From JAHFPN01 sp036559465 (GTDB taxonomy: Bacteria > Pseudomonadota > Alphaproteobacteria > Rhizobiales > Xanthobacteraceae): a DNA stretch of 20,621 nt. The notes beneath the pieces are model-generated. The model saw only the letters and a program-made list of their open reading frames with translations. It was not told where the DNA came from and made no database searches. Within the stretch, counting starts at the first letter, position 1, and every line of letters starts with the position of its first letter. Made by a program: the position numbers and the translations under genes. Below, in pieces: positions 1 through 6,852 of the stretch. The DNA lies in assembly GCA_036559465.1 (NCBI GenBank), contig DATBTC010000048.1, forward strand, positions 1 to 20,621, written 5' to 3'.

Positions 1-377
1 GCGGCGAGCGGCGCGCCGGGCAGGTCCGGAGAACCGAGCGAGAAATACATGCCCGCGGCGAGCAGCGGAATTCCGAGCAGTGCGAGCATGGAAGCAGCAC
101 GGCGGCGCATGAGCGCACCGGGAACCGGCATCGGCATCGCGTCGGCATCAGCGGCCGCGAGCAGGCGCCGCGAGACTTCGATCCGCGCGGCTTCCGCCTC
201 GGGCTCGGCGATCAGCCCGCGGTCGCGGTCGCGCTCGATCTCGGCGAGCTGGTCGCGATAGACCGCAAGATCCGCCGCGCGCGCCGTTGCGGCGCGCAGG
301 CCCGTGCGCGACAACGGCCACAGCACGGCAAGGATCGCCGCGCCGGTCATCAAGGCTGCGAAAGCCGAAAACAGCAT
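1..377 (-). CDS. ccmI: Cytochrome c-type biogenesis protein CcmI/CycH, N-terminal part (cut by window edge)
   Basis: Only the first ~125 residues are in the window; the gene continues beyond base 1. The product starts MLFSAFAALMTGAAIL, giving an N-terminal membrane helix. A short cytoplasmic segment follows with the family-typical motif YRDQLAEIERDRDRGLI, where a heme-handling CcmI protein has its first amphipathic/coiled segment. A second hydrophobic stretch (ASMLALLGIPLLAAGMYF) comes at about residues 92-112. This two-helix arrangement before a periplasmic TPR domain is the CcmI/CycH layout. CcmI chaperones apocytochrome c to the CcmFH heme ligase at the periplasmic side. In Rhizobium leguminosarum the cycHJKL operon lies beside feuPQ, which matches the neighbours here. 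The start ATG at 377 is the first that gives the helix; no strong ribosome binding site is visible. Confidence 0.85.
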   Translation of the reverse strand, partial: MLFSAFAALMTGAAILAVLWPLSRTGLRAATARAADLAVYRDQLAEIERDRDRGLIAEPEAEAARIEVSRRLLAAADADAMPMPVPGALMRRRAASMLALLGIPLLAAGMYFSLGSPDLPGAPLA

Positions 378-422
378 AGGCAGGGTCTATTCGAGCAATA
401 CTGCGGCAGTAAAGACCCGCGA

Positions 423-935
423 TTAGCCGCGCGGACTCAGGACCGGCGGTGGCGGCGCCCAGGAACGCGAGCGGGCGTCGTCCAAGGGCGCCCAGGTACC
501 GTCCGGCTGGCGGCAAGCGACGCCGCGATCGCTCACGGGCCGGCCGTCGATATAGATCGTATGGGTGTATTCGCGGCAGCGCGGATACGAACCGGAGACA
601 TAGGTCGGGCCGGGAACGATGGTCCCGTAGCCGGTGGTCCCGCGCCAGGCTCTGGGCGCGCCGGGGCCGCCGTTCTCTAGCGCGTCCATCTCCGCCTCGT
701 AGGCGCGGCGGCGATCCGCTTCGTCGAGCGAACTACCGATGGCGCCCCCGACAAGTCCGCCGATGAGCGCCCCTGCCACGATCGCACCGGGACCGCGGCC
801 GGTCGCCGCACCGAAGATTCCGCCGGTGAGCGCGCCGAGCGTAATGCCGGCGCCCGTATTCGGACCGGGATCGCCGGCGCAGCTCGCCAGCGTGAGCGCG
901 AGAAGACCGGCGGCAATCGTCTTGGCAGGTTGCAT
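423..935 (-). CDS. Glycine-zipper outer-membrane lipoprotein, 17 kDa surface antigen type
   Basis: The predicted product is 170 residues. It begins MQPAKTIAAGLLALTLASCAGD, a lipoprotein signal with lipobox LASC, so Cys19 should be lipidated and the protein anchored in the outer membrane. Residues ~30-75 are glycine-rich with repeated GxxxG spacing (GALTGGIFGAATGRGPG, then GALIGGLVGGAIGS), the glycine-zipper segment of the Rickettsia 17-kDa antigen family. The C-terminal half has the YxHxIYIDGRPVSDRGVACRQPDGTW pattern of related rhizobial surface proteins and ends in a proline-rich tail. The start is set at ATG 935, because the longer open frame upstream would overlap the histidine kinase gene. 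It lies in the same orientation between the kinase and ccmI. Function beyond an envelope structural role is unknown. Confidence 0.8.
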   Translation of the reverse strand: MQPAKTIAAGLLALTLASCAGDPGPNTGAGITLGALTGGIFGAATGRGPGAIVAGALIGGLVGGAIGSSLDEADRRRAYEAEMDALENGGPGAPRAWRGTTGYGTIVPGPTYVSGSYPRCREYTHTIYIDGRPVSDRGVACRQPDGTWAPLDDARSRSWAPPPPVLSPRG

Positions 936-1012
936 GCGCACTTCGTCCCCGAATCCTCGCCTACGCCAGAATCTACCTGTAGGAACAATGGGGCGAAAGT
1001 GCGCGGCCAGGG

Positions 1013-2416
1013 CTATGCCGCCGGCAGCAAGAGTTCCGCGCGCAGGCCGCCGATCGGCGCGGTCGAAAGCTCGAGTTTGCCGCCATAGAGCGTGACGAGT
1101 TCGTAGACGATGGAAAGGCCGAGGCCCGAGCCGGGCCGGCTTTCGTCGAGGCGACGACCGCGCTCGGGAATTTCGCGCCGCGCCTCCTCGGGCAGGCCGG
1201 GACCGTCGTCGTCGACGATCAGGCGCAAGTAACGGCGCGCGTCGGGGACGTCGGCGGGTTCGGGCCGCGTCTCGATCTCGACGCGCGAGGCCGCCCACTT
1301 GCATGCGTTGTCCACGAGATTGCCGAGCAGCTCTTCCAGATCCTGCCGCTCGCCGAGGAAGACGACCCCCTCGGTGACACGCGCTTCGATCTTGAGACCA
1401 CGGCTGGCGTGAATTTTCTCCATGGTGCGAGCGAGTCCGGTGACGACGGGGCCGACCTCGGTGGTCGCGCCGACCATGGCGACGCGCGCCACCAGCCGCG
1501 CGCGCTCCAGATGCCGCTGGACCTGGTCGTGCATCAGGCTGGTCTGCTCGTTCACCTTCTCGGCGAGCGGGTCATTGCGGCCGGCGGCTTCGTTCCGGAG
1601 CACCGAGAGCGGGGTCTTCAGCGCGTGGGCGAGATTGCCGACGTGAGTGCGCGCCCGCTCCACGATCTCGCGGTTGGATTCCAGCAGCGCATTCAGCTCC
1701 CGCGCCAGTGGCGCGATCTCGCGCGGGAACTCCCCTTCCAGCCGCTCGGCATTGCCCGAGCGCATGGCTGAGAGGGAGTTCGATATTCGTGCCAGCGGCC
1801 GCAGGCCGAAACGCACCTGGAACAACGTGGCCAGCACGAAGGCGAGCCCGATCACGGCGAAGGTGATCGCGAGCGCGATGTCGAAATCGTAGCTGTCCTC
1901 GTCGATCTCGGTGGCGTCGCCGGCGACCGATACGAGATAGCGGCCGTCCTCGCCGAGATCGACGATGCGTTCGACCACACGCAGGCGCTGCCGGTCCGGG
2001 CCATCGACATAGCCCTCACGCAAGCCACCGGGCCGCGAAGGAACGCCGAGCGTGGCCAGGATCGGAATGCCGGTTTCCGGCGCCGAACGCGAGAGCTTTA
2101 CCTCGGGCGCCACCGCATCCATGCGCGTGATCTGCCAATACCAGCCCGAGAGCGGCAGATCGAACAAGGGGTCGCCGAGCGCCGAGGGCTCGGGGATGGT
2201 GCCGGCAGTGGCGCTCGCCACGTCGGCGACGATGGTCTTGAGATAAATTTGCAGTCGTCGATCGAACGAGCGCTCGACCGCGTTCTCGTAGAGCGTTGAG
2301 AGCACGAGGCCGATGGCGACCAGCACGACCGCGCTCACCCCGACGGCGGTAAAAAACAGCCGGCGGGCCAGCGAAGTTCCGGGCTTCCAGCCCGTGGGAA
2401 TCCAGTTAACGCGCAT
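1013..2416 (-). CDS. feuQ: Membrane sensor histidine kinase, FeuQ-like
   Basis: The product is 467 residues with two membrane helices (about residues 20-42 and 178-200) flanking a ~135-residue periplasmic sensor segment, then a HAMP linker. The dimerisation/phosphotransfer box is LAHALKTPLS with the phospho-accepting His near residue 264. Next comes a HATPase_c domain with N box (LVDNACKWA), G1 (DDGPGLP) and G2 (GSGLGLSIV). This is the PhoQ-like class of alphaproteobacterial kinases. The ATG at 2416 overlaps the 3' end of the response regulator gene by 11 bases (stop of the regulator at 2406), which implies translational coupling. The neighbourhood (regulator, kinase, then ccmI/cycH) matches rhizobial feuPQ-cycH, hence the name. 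FeuPQ is known from rhizobia to control cyclic glucan export and iron-related phenotypes; that this copy does so is inference. Confidence 0.85.
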   Translation of the reverse strand: MRVNWIPTGWKPGTSLARRLFFTAVGVSAVVLVAIGLVLSTLYENAVERSFDRRLQIYLKTIVADVASATAGTIPEPSALGDPLFDLPLSGWYWQITRMDAVAPEVKLSRSAPETGIPILATLGVPSRPGGLREGYVDGPDRQRLRVVERIVDLGEDGRYLVSVAGDATEIDEDSYDFDIALAITFAVIGLAFVLATLFQVRFGLRPLARISNSLSAMRSGNAERLEGEFPREIAPLARELNALLESNREIVERARTHVGNLAHALKTPLSVLRNEAAGRNDPLAEKVNEQTSLMHDQVQRHLERARLVARVAMVGATTEVGPVVTGLARTMEKIHASRGLKIEARVTEGVVFLGERQDLEELLGNLVDNACKWAASRVEIETRPEPADVPDARRYLRLIVDDDGPGLPEEARREIPERGRRLDESRPGSGLGLSIVYELVTLYGGKLELSTAPIGGLRAELLLPAA

Positions 2417-3077
2417 CCGGGGGGGGCGTGAGCAGGTAGCCAAGGCCGCGCACGGTCTGGATCACGTCGATACCGAGCTTCTTGCGCAGCCGGCCGACGA
2501 AGACCTCGATCGTGTTGGAGTCGCGATCGAAATCCTGGTCGTAGAGATGCTCCACCAACTCGGTGCGCGAGACCACGCGGCCGGCATGGTGCATCAGGTA
2601 CGCAAGCAGCCGGTATTCATGCGAGGTGAGACGGATCGGATTGCCGTCGACACTGACGCGGCCCGAGCGGGTATCGAGGCGGACGGGGCCGCAGGTAAGC
2701 TCGGCGGTGGCGTGGCCGGAGGCGCGGCGCAACAGTGCGCGCACGCGCGCCAGCACTTCTTCGAGATGGAAGGGCTTGGCCACATAATCGTCGGCGCCGA
2801 CGTCGAAGCCCTGGACCTTGTCGGACCAGCGATCGCGCGCGGTGAGGATCAGGACCGGCATCATCTTGCCGGAGCGGCGCCAGGATTCCAGTACCGAGAT
2901 GCCGTCCATCTTGGGCAGGCCGAGGTCGAGCACGACCGCGTCATAGGGTTCGTTTTCGCCGAGATAATGACCCTCCTCGCCGTCGAACGCTTTGTCGACT
3001 GCGTAGCCCGCGTCGGTCAACGCGGTGCATAGCTGGCGGTTGAGATCGGGGTCGTCTTCGACGACGAGAAGGCGCAT
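2406..3077 (-). CDS. feuP: OmpR/PhoB-family response regulator, FeuP-like
   Basis: The product is 223 residues, the usual length for FeuP/PhoP-type regulators. The receiver domain (residues 1-~118) has acidic residues E7-D8-D9, phospho-acceptor Asp51 in VVLDLGLPKMDG, the TAR signature (LILTARD) and the Lys of DYVAKPF. The C-terminal winged-helix domain (~125-220) shows LTSHEYRLLAYL and the recognition-helix pattern SNTIEVFVGRLRKKL, ending with VRGLGYLL. The start is set at ATG 3077 (MRLLVVEDD) because the receiver fold begins there; the frame is open further upstream but without homologous sequence. It is first gene of the feuP-feuQ pair. A run of C/G-rich sequence precedes the start and no strong ribosome binding site is visible. 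Confidence 0.88.
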   Translation of the reverse strand: MRLLVVEDDPDLNRQLCTALTDAGYAVDKAFDGEEGHYLGENEPYDAVVLDLGLPKMDGISVLESWRRSGKMMPVLILTARDRWSDKVQGFDVGADDYVAKPFHLEEVLARVRALLRRASGHATAELTCGPVRLDTRSGRVSVDGNPIRLTSHEYRLLAYLMHHAGRVVSRTELVEHLYDQDFDRDSNTIEVFVGRLRKKLGIDVIQTVRGLGYLLTPPPDAR

Positions 3078-3227
3078 TCGGGGGAGAGCCCACCCTTGGA
3101 ATCGGGCGGGAGTGTGCCACTCATGCAGGCACAAGTCAGCCGGAAGCGGGGCCGGCCGAGAGATAAAGTAAATGGCTGAAAAGGCTTGGGTATTGCAAAT
3201 ACACGGTCAACGCCGAGTAGTGGCAAT

Positions 3228-3563
3228 CTAGTATTTAGGCTCTGAAGATTTGGGTGCCGAAGAAGAATAAGGGCGCGGATATCTCCAGCCATAACCCCAG
3301 CGCCACGGCAGCGGCAGCAGCGGATGTCCGCCGACGCGGACCGCCGTCCAAATCAGAAGGCCCCACACCGGGTGGCCTATCTTACGCACGCACGCCAACA
3401 CCGCGCGATCGGCCGCGCGGCGCTCCTCGCGCGTGCCGCCTCGCCAATACAGTTTGTCATGCTCGACGCAGCAACCTTCCCAAGGCGGTGCTACGCCGAA
3501 GAACAACCTCCAGCGCGCACTATGGCCGCCCGAGCAGCCGTCGGTCGTAAACGGGTAGTCCAT
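3228..3563 (-). CDS. Small protein with prokaryotic phospholipase A2-like motifs
   Basis: The predicted product is 111 residues, starting MDYPFTTDGCSGG. Two short motifs recall small phospholipases A2: a DGCSGG turn near the start (Streptomyces-type PLA2 has DGCS in its calcium-binding region), and CCVEHDKLYW, which fits the CCxxHDxxY active-site helix with the catalytic His-Asp pair. The expected second Cys of CCxxHDxCY is Leu here. The rest is Trp/Pro-rich (PLPWRWGYGWRYPRPYS). No signal peptide is visible. It starts 24 bases after the g15/TIGR02594 chimera in the same direction, so it probably shares its transcript and may be the last gene of the GTA-derived run. Enzymatic activity is not shown by the sequence alone. 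The start at 3563 excludes an upstream Arg-rich extension that is a shadow of the preceding gene. Confidence 0.6.
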   Translation of the reverse strand: MDYPFTTDGCSGGHSARWRLFFGVAPPWEGCCVEHDKLYWRGGTREERRAADRAVLACVRKIGHPVWGLLIWTAVRVGGHPLLPLPWRWGYGWRYPRPYSSSAPKSSEPKY

Positions 3564-3586
3564 CACGCCTCGCTCTGCGACACCGC

Positions 3587-3832
3587 TCAGCCGTGCGCGA
3601 GCACGGGCAGTGGCGCGGCCTCGGGCAAGAGCTCGTTGCCCGGCCAACGATAGCCGAGCTCACGCCCGCGCGGAAAGGGGCTGATGCTGACCGCGTCGCC
3701 CTGGTTGCCGCCGAGCACCAGAAGATGCCCGGCGCGGTTGGCGCCGACGATGCGCCCGCCGACCACGCCGAGCGGGCCCAGCAGCGCGCCGCCGAGCGAC
3801 GCGCCGGCGAAAGAGAGGAGGAGTGCGGCCAT
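3587..3832 (-). pseudogene. In-frame chimera: g15 GTA tail protein N-terminus joined to a TIGR02594-family C-terminus
   Basis: The open frame codes 81 residues. Residues 1-31 (MAALLLSFAGASLGGALLGP...VVGGRIVGA) match the start typical of the large GTA/phage host-specificity tail protein (g15), which is normally over 1000 residues and begins with such a Gly/Ala-rich stretch. From about residue 32 the sequence becomes LLVLGGNQGDAVSISPF...ELGYRWPG, the conserved end of TIGR02594-family (CHAP/peptidase-like) proteins, missing its catalytic N-terminal part. The junction is near base 3739. The most economical explanation is a deletion from early g15 into the 3' part of a downstream TIGR02594 gene. 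The product should have neither parental function. It occupies the expected g15 position after g14, but an Omp31-like gene lies between. Confidence 0.65.
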
Positions 3833-3846
3833 GTTATTTTTCCGTC

Positions 3847-3930
3847 ATGGCCGGGCTTGGCCCGGCCATCCCGATAGAATTGGCACGGCCCTGCCCGCCT
3901 AAGCGGGATCACCGGGACAAGCCCGGTGAT
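3847..3930. repeat. Pair of rhizobial palindromic intergenic repeats
   Basis: There are two near-perfect palindromes, at 3847-3869 (ATGGCCGGGCTTGGCCCGGCCAT) and 3908-3930 (centre CACCGGGACAAGCCCGGTG), separated by ~38 bases. A closely related pair is found at 20231-20311 in this window, in the same order. This is the 'GTCATGGCCGGGCTT..CCCGGCCAT' type of REP-like element scattered between genes in Bradyrhizobium and relatives. It separates the truncated g15 remnant from the Omp31-like gene. Confidence 0.85.
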
Positions 3931-3947
3931 GACGGGATGCTAAAAGC

Positions 3948-3978
3948 AAAAGCCCCGGGGGATGCCCGGGGCTTTTTT
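3948..3978. terminator. Rho-independent terminator after the Omp31-like gene
   Basis: A 12-bp stem (AAAAGCCCCGGG at 3948-3959 with CCCGGGGCTTTT at 3965-3976) closes a 5-base loop. T-rich tails lie on both sides, so it could act in either direction. It is 20 bases past the stop codon of the minus-strand Omp31-like gene. Confidence 0.85.
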
Positions 3979-3998
3979 CTTTCAGGCCTCAGCTTCGA

Positions 3999-4694
3999 TC
4001 AGAAGCGCCAATTCAATCCAACGCGCACCAAGCTGAACTTGGCGCCGATATTGACTGTCGAGAAAGCGCCAGTCCCGGGGAAGCTCTTTTCGTTGAGATC
4101 GACGTATAGGTACTCGAGCTTCCCGCTCATGTTGTTGGTGAACGCTACTTCGACTCCGCCGCCGGCGGTCCAGCCCGTCGCCGTCTCGCGTTGCGTCAAA
4201 GTAACAACCGCGCCGGTGTCAGTCGATTCCCGCTCGACTTGACCGGTAGCAAAGCCGCCGGTGAGGTAAAAGAGCATCGTGTTTGCGGCCACGCCGATCC
4301 GGCCACGAACGGTGCCGAGCCAGTTGACTTTCGCGTTACAGGTGAAGACCGGATTCGGACAGAGGCTATTTCCCTTGATGTCCGTCCAATCGAGGTCACC
4401 CTCGATACCAAATACGATGTTGCTACCGGGTGCCTGCCAATTCCAACCGAGCGTGCCGCCAATGGCCCAGCCGCTGAGGCTGGAGCCGACATCGGGCGGG
4501 AAGACGTAGCTGTACGTTCCCCAGCCACCGCCGCCGTTCACGCCGATATAAAATCCGCTCCAGTTGAAAAGCGCGGCTGCTGCCGGCGGCGGTCCCTTGT
4601 AGACCGGCGCGTCGGCCGCGAGAACTGGCTGCGCAGTCGTGAGCGCGAGGACAGCAGCCCCCGCCAATAGAATCCGCTTCACGGCATCCCCCAT
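3999..4694 (-). CDS. Omp31-type outer-membrane beta-barrel protein
   Basis: The product is 231 residues with a signal peptide ending ...AQPVLA|ADAPVYKG. The mature protein has the alphaproteobacterial Omp25/Omp31 pattern: a proline-rich start, then NWSGFYIGVNGGGGWG (first strand), a conserved GWAIGGTLGWNWQ, GTVRGRIGVA, and TGGFATG. The C-terminal strand SLVRVGLNWRF ends in the aromatic residue used by the BAM machinery. It should be an 8-stranded outer-membrane barrel. The start is set at ATG 4694 (MGDAVKRILL), which directly gives the signal peptide; an upstream ATG at 4739 would add 15 residues. It stands alone between g14 and the g15 remnant, is closed by a terminator, and is not a GTA gene, so it is counted as cargo inserted in the cluster. 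Confidence 0.88.
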   Translation of the reverse strand: MGDAVKRILLAGAAVLALTTAQPVLAADAPVYKGPPPAAAALFNWSGFYIGVNGGGGWGTYSYVFPPDVGSSLSGWAIGGTLGWNWQAPGSNIVFGIEGDLDWTDIKGNSLCPNPVFTCNAKVNWLGTVRGRIGVAANTMLFYLTGGFATGQVERESTDTGAVVTLTQRETATGWTAGGGVEVAFTNNMSGKLEYLYVDLNEKSFPGTGAFSTVNIGAKFSLVRVGLNWRF

Positions 4695-4889
4695 GTGCTT
4701 GAGTGCCTCTACTGAGCGGGATACTAAGCTTTCAGGCACCTGGGACTAGTGTAAAAAAGCAACGGTACCAGGATATTCGCAGTTCGGCGGATCAACCGAA
4801 AATTCACTCGGCCGGTCAGTGGCTTGAAAGCTTCACCGCCATAATTGAATCCGTTCCGTGACGCTAGAGCCCGCGTTCAGGCGATGGAA

Positions 4890-5339
4890 TCAGGCAATTT
4901 CTTGCCCGCGTCGGCCCGGGAATCGGAAGGCGTAAGCCAGCCGCCGCCGCCAGAAGCTTGCGAAATAGACCTCGGCGACCGCGGCGCCGTCGTGGGCGTG
5001 AACGATGCGGTCGGCGGCGACCAAAATCGCCGCATGCTTGGCCGGCAGGTGCGCGCGCCAGCGAAACAGCAAGACATCGCCCGGCGTTGCGTCCGCGAGT
5101 TCGACCGGCACCAGATGCCGCGCGGCGGCGGCCGCGAGCGACTCCTTGCCGCCGGCCTCGGCCCAGTCGGCGCTGTAGGCCGGGGCCGCTTCCGGCTCCG
5201 GCCCGTTCAGCGCACGCCACACGCCGCGCACCAGGCCGAGACAATCGCAGCCCATGCCCTTGAGCGAAGCCTGATGCCGGTAGGGCGTGCCGATCCAGCT
5301 GCGCGCTTCGGCGATGATGAGGGCTGGAGTGAGAGTCAT
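4890..5339 (-). CDS. GTA g14: NlpC/P60-family cell-wall peptidase (TIGR02219 type)
   Basis: The product is 149 residues, full length for the family. NlpC/P60 motifs are present: catalytic Cys33 in GCDCLGLVRGVW and His102 in AKHAAILVA, with a later HAHDG. In the R. capsulatus GTA this is the peptidase of the tail tip, which helps the particle cross peptidoglycan; it is encoded between the DUF2163 protein (g13) and the large tail protein (g15). The same order holds here, 49 bases after g13. No truncation is visible. The next GTA gene, g15, is displaced about 1 kb to the left and reduced to its first 31 codons. Confidence 0.85.
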   Translation of the reverse strand: MTLTPALIIAEARSWIGTPYRHQASLKGMGCDCLGLVRGVWRALNGPEPEAAPAYSADWAEAGGKESLAAAAARHLVPVELADATPGDVLLFRWRAHLPAKHAAILVAADRIVHAHDGAAVAEVYFASFWRRRLAYAFRFPGRRGQEIA

Positions 5340-5351
5340 TCGAGTTTTTTC

Positions 5352-5379
5352 CCCTCTCCCAGCTGAAGCGGGGAGAGGG
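5352..5379. repeat. Short palindrome between g13 and g14
   Basis: The inverted repeat CCCTCTCCC / GGGAGAGGG encloses a 10-base loop and fills the 49-base gap between the two GTA genes. This CCCTCTCCCC..GGGGAGAGGG form is a common rhizobial intergenic repeat. There is no T-tract in the right place for a terminator of the minus-strand transcript. Confidence 0.6.
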
Positions 5380-5388
5380 AAGTTTGCG

Positions 5389-6279
5389 TCAACCCAGCGA
5401 ACTGCCGTCGTGCCCCGGCTCGCCCTGCACCGGATAGCTGACGACGAAATCGTTGCCCAGCATGTGCGGAAAGCCGCGGAAATTGAGTCTGTTGGCGAAC
5501 TTGCTTCGACAGGTTTCGAAGCGCTTGTCGCAGCCGGCGGTGACGGCGAACGTGTCGCCTTCGGCGATCGGCTCAGGCGTCGATTGCCACAGCGAAATCC
5601 TCGTCTCGCCCGCCTCGGCGCGATTCTCTTTCACCTCGACCGCGAGGCCCGCGTTGGCGCCGCCGGTCCATTGCAGCCGGCCGCGCGCGAACCATTCGTC
5701 GGCGAAGCCATCGAGTCCGGAAACGCGGATGTGACTTGCGCCCTCGAGCACAACCACCGTCCCCTCGCCCCGATAGAGCGGATTTTCGAGATCGACGCCG
5801 CAGCGCGCGTCGCCGAGATCGGCGTCGCAGGTCGGCGAATAGAGGCGGCCCCTTTCCTCGTTCAGGCGATGCGCAAGTCCGCGCACTTCCGCGCCGAAGG
5901 CCGAGCCCTCGCGGCGCACCTCGCCGAGATTGCCGGCGCGCAGCAGCAGGCGATTTTCGGTCTCGCTCCAATCGACCAGGAACAGCTCGACCTTGGCGTC
6001 GTCATTGCGCCCGGCGGCGAGATCGGCCTCGGCGATCGAGTCGGCCGCGAGTGCGCCGTGGATTTCGTGGCCGCCGACCGCGAGCCCGAGGCGAGCCTCG
6101 ATCTCGGTGCCCTCGAACCCGGTGCCGGCGGCGAACGTGGTGCCGTCGAACACGAGCGGCTCGTCGTGGTCGGTGAAGCCCTGGATCTCGCCGTCGCGCC
6201 GCGTGATGCGCCAGCAGCGGCAAAGCGTGGTGGCCCCGCCCGCGAGATGCGCGGCAAGGCCGGCCGGGAGAGTGCGCAT
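5389..6279 (-). CDS. GTA g13: baseplate hub protein, DUF2163/TIGR02218 family
   Basis: The product is 296 residues, normal full length. The N-terminal part (MRTLPAGLAAHLAGGATTLCRCWRI...) and the C-terminal signature (TAGCDKRFETCRSKF, then NRLNFRGFPHMLGND) are diagnostic of the phage/GTA family TIGR02218, with conserved cysteines in the SPTCDADLGDARCGVD and GCDKRFETC segments. In the R. capsulatus GTA structure the g13 hub carries cysteine-bound iron-sulfur clusters; the Cys pattern is kept here. It connects the distal tail protein (g12) to the tail-tip proteins. The open frame is intact, unlike most other structural genes of this cluster. A 107-residue unrelated gene and palindromic repeats separate it from g12. 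Confidence 0.88.
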   Translation of the reverse strand: MRTLPAGLAAHLAGGATTLCRCWRITRRDGEIQGFTDHDEPLVFDGTTFAAGTGFEGTEIEARLGLAVGGHEIHGALAADSIAEADLAAGRNDDAKVELFLVDWSETENRLLLRAGNLGEVRREGSAFGAEVRGLAHRLNEERGRLYSPTCDADLGDARCGVDLENPLYRGEGTVVVLEGASHIRVSGLDGFADEWFARGRLQWTGGANAGLAVEVKENRAEAGETRISLWQSTPEPIAEGDTFAVTAGCDKRFETCRSKFANRLNFRGFPHMLGNDFVVSYPVQGEPGHDGSSLG

Positions 6280-6315
6280 GATGGAACTCTAGAAAACGTC
6301 ATCCCGGCCGCTGCA

Positions 6316-6379
6316 CCGATCTTGGGTTTACCCGAGATCGGCACTAAAGAATTCGCAAGTCAGCTAAAGCTGACTTGCG
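6316..6379. repeat. Two palindromes between g13 and the 107-residue secreted protein
   Basis: Inverted repeats lie at 6316-6341 (CCGATCTTGGG / CCCGAGATCGG) and 6354-6379 (CGCAAGTCAGCT / AGCTGACTTGCG). They are flanked by TCATCCCGGC and CCGGGATCG sequence, the outer part of a known type of rhizobial mosaic intergenic repeat. No gene is visible between 6280 and 6449. Confidence 0.75.
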
Positions 6380-6449
6380 ATGCGGCGAGCCGGGATCGTT
6401 CTCAGCAGGTCGTTGACGGTTCCCGCTTACGCGGGGACGACAGATCAGT

Positions 6450-6773
6450 TCACTTGTTGTCGAGCACGTCCTTGATGCGGTCGAGCAGCGGACAGGCCTG
6501 GTTGTCCCGCTGGTGGTACGCCGCCATGGCGACGATGGTACCGTCGATGCAGCGGGTCGAAACCACGTTCTGGTTGAACCAGAAGAAGTAGCTCTCGCCA
6601 GTGCGCGATCCATTGAAGCCGGCGCTCCTGGTCTTGTTGCGAACCAGGTTCAGGCAGGCCTGCGCATTGTCTTCGTCGATGCGGACGAAGGCAGTGCAGG
6701 CGCTGGAGGCAAGCGCCGCATTGGCGGACAGGCCGACCAAAACGGCAGCGATTCCTAGAACTCGAAGCTTCAT
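6450..6773 (-). CDS. Small secreted cysteine-containing protein of unknown function
   Basis: The product is 107 residues. A signal peptide (MKLRVLGIAAVLVGLSANAALAS) is followed by a mature domain of ~85 residues with four cysteines (SSACTAF, QACLNLV, TRCIDG, QACPLL), probably two disulfides in the periplasm. I do not recognise the family. A good ribosome binding site (GGGGAGA, ending 6 bases before the start) supports ATG 6773. It sits between GTA g12 and g13, where no gene belongs in the canonical cluster, and is bordered on its 3' side by palindromic repeats, so it is treated as inserted cargo. Confidence 0.7.
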   Translation of the reverse strand: MKLRVLGIAAVLVGLSANAALASSACTAFVRIDEDNAQACLNLVRNKTRSAGFNGSRTGESYFFWFNQNVVSTRCIDGTIVAMAAYHQRDNQACPLLDRIKDVLDNK

Positions 6774-6852
6774 TTCCGTCTCCCCTTGCGAACCCGCCGG
6801 GAGATTGGCAAGAGCCGGGAACGGACGCAAGAGAACAGACGGCTAATTTCCC

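Noticed and set aside
2313..3032. Plus-strand open frame of 239 codons opposite the response regulator
   Set aside because: Antisense shadow of the receiver and winged-helix domains.
3018..3227. Searched for a promoter of feuP upstream of 3077
   Set aside because: No convincing -35/-10 pair or operator could be distinguished by eye.
5345..5379. Hairpin with TTTTTT considered as a terminator between g13 and g14
   Set aside because: The T-run precedes the stem on the plus strand and would be an A-run upstream of nothing useful on the minus strand; the polarity is wrong for the GTA transcript.
5287..6591. Long plus-strand open frame (434 codons) opposite g13 and g14
   Set aside because: It lies antisense to two proteins with clear family signatures; long antisense frames are expected at this GC content, and its translation has no domain.
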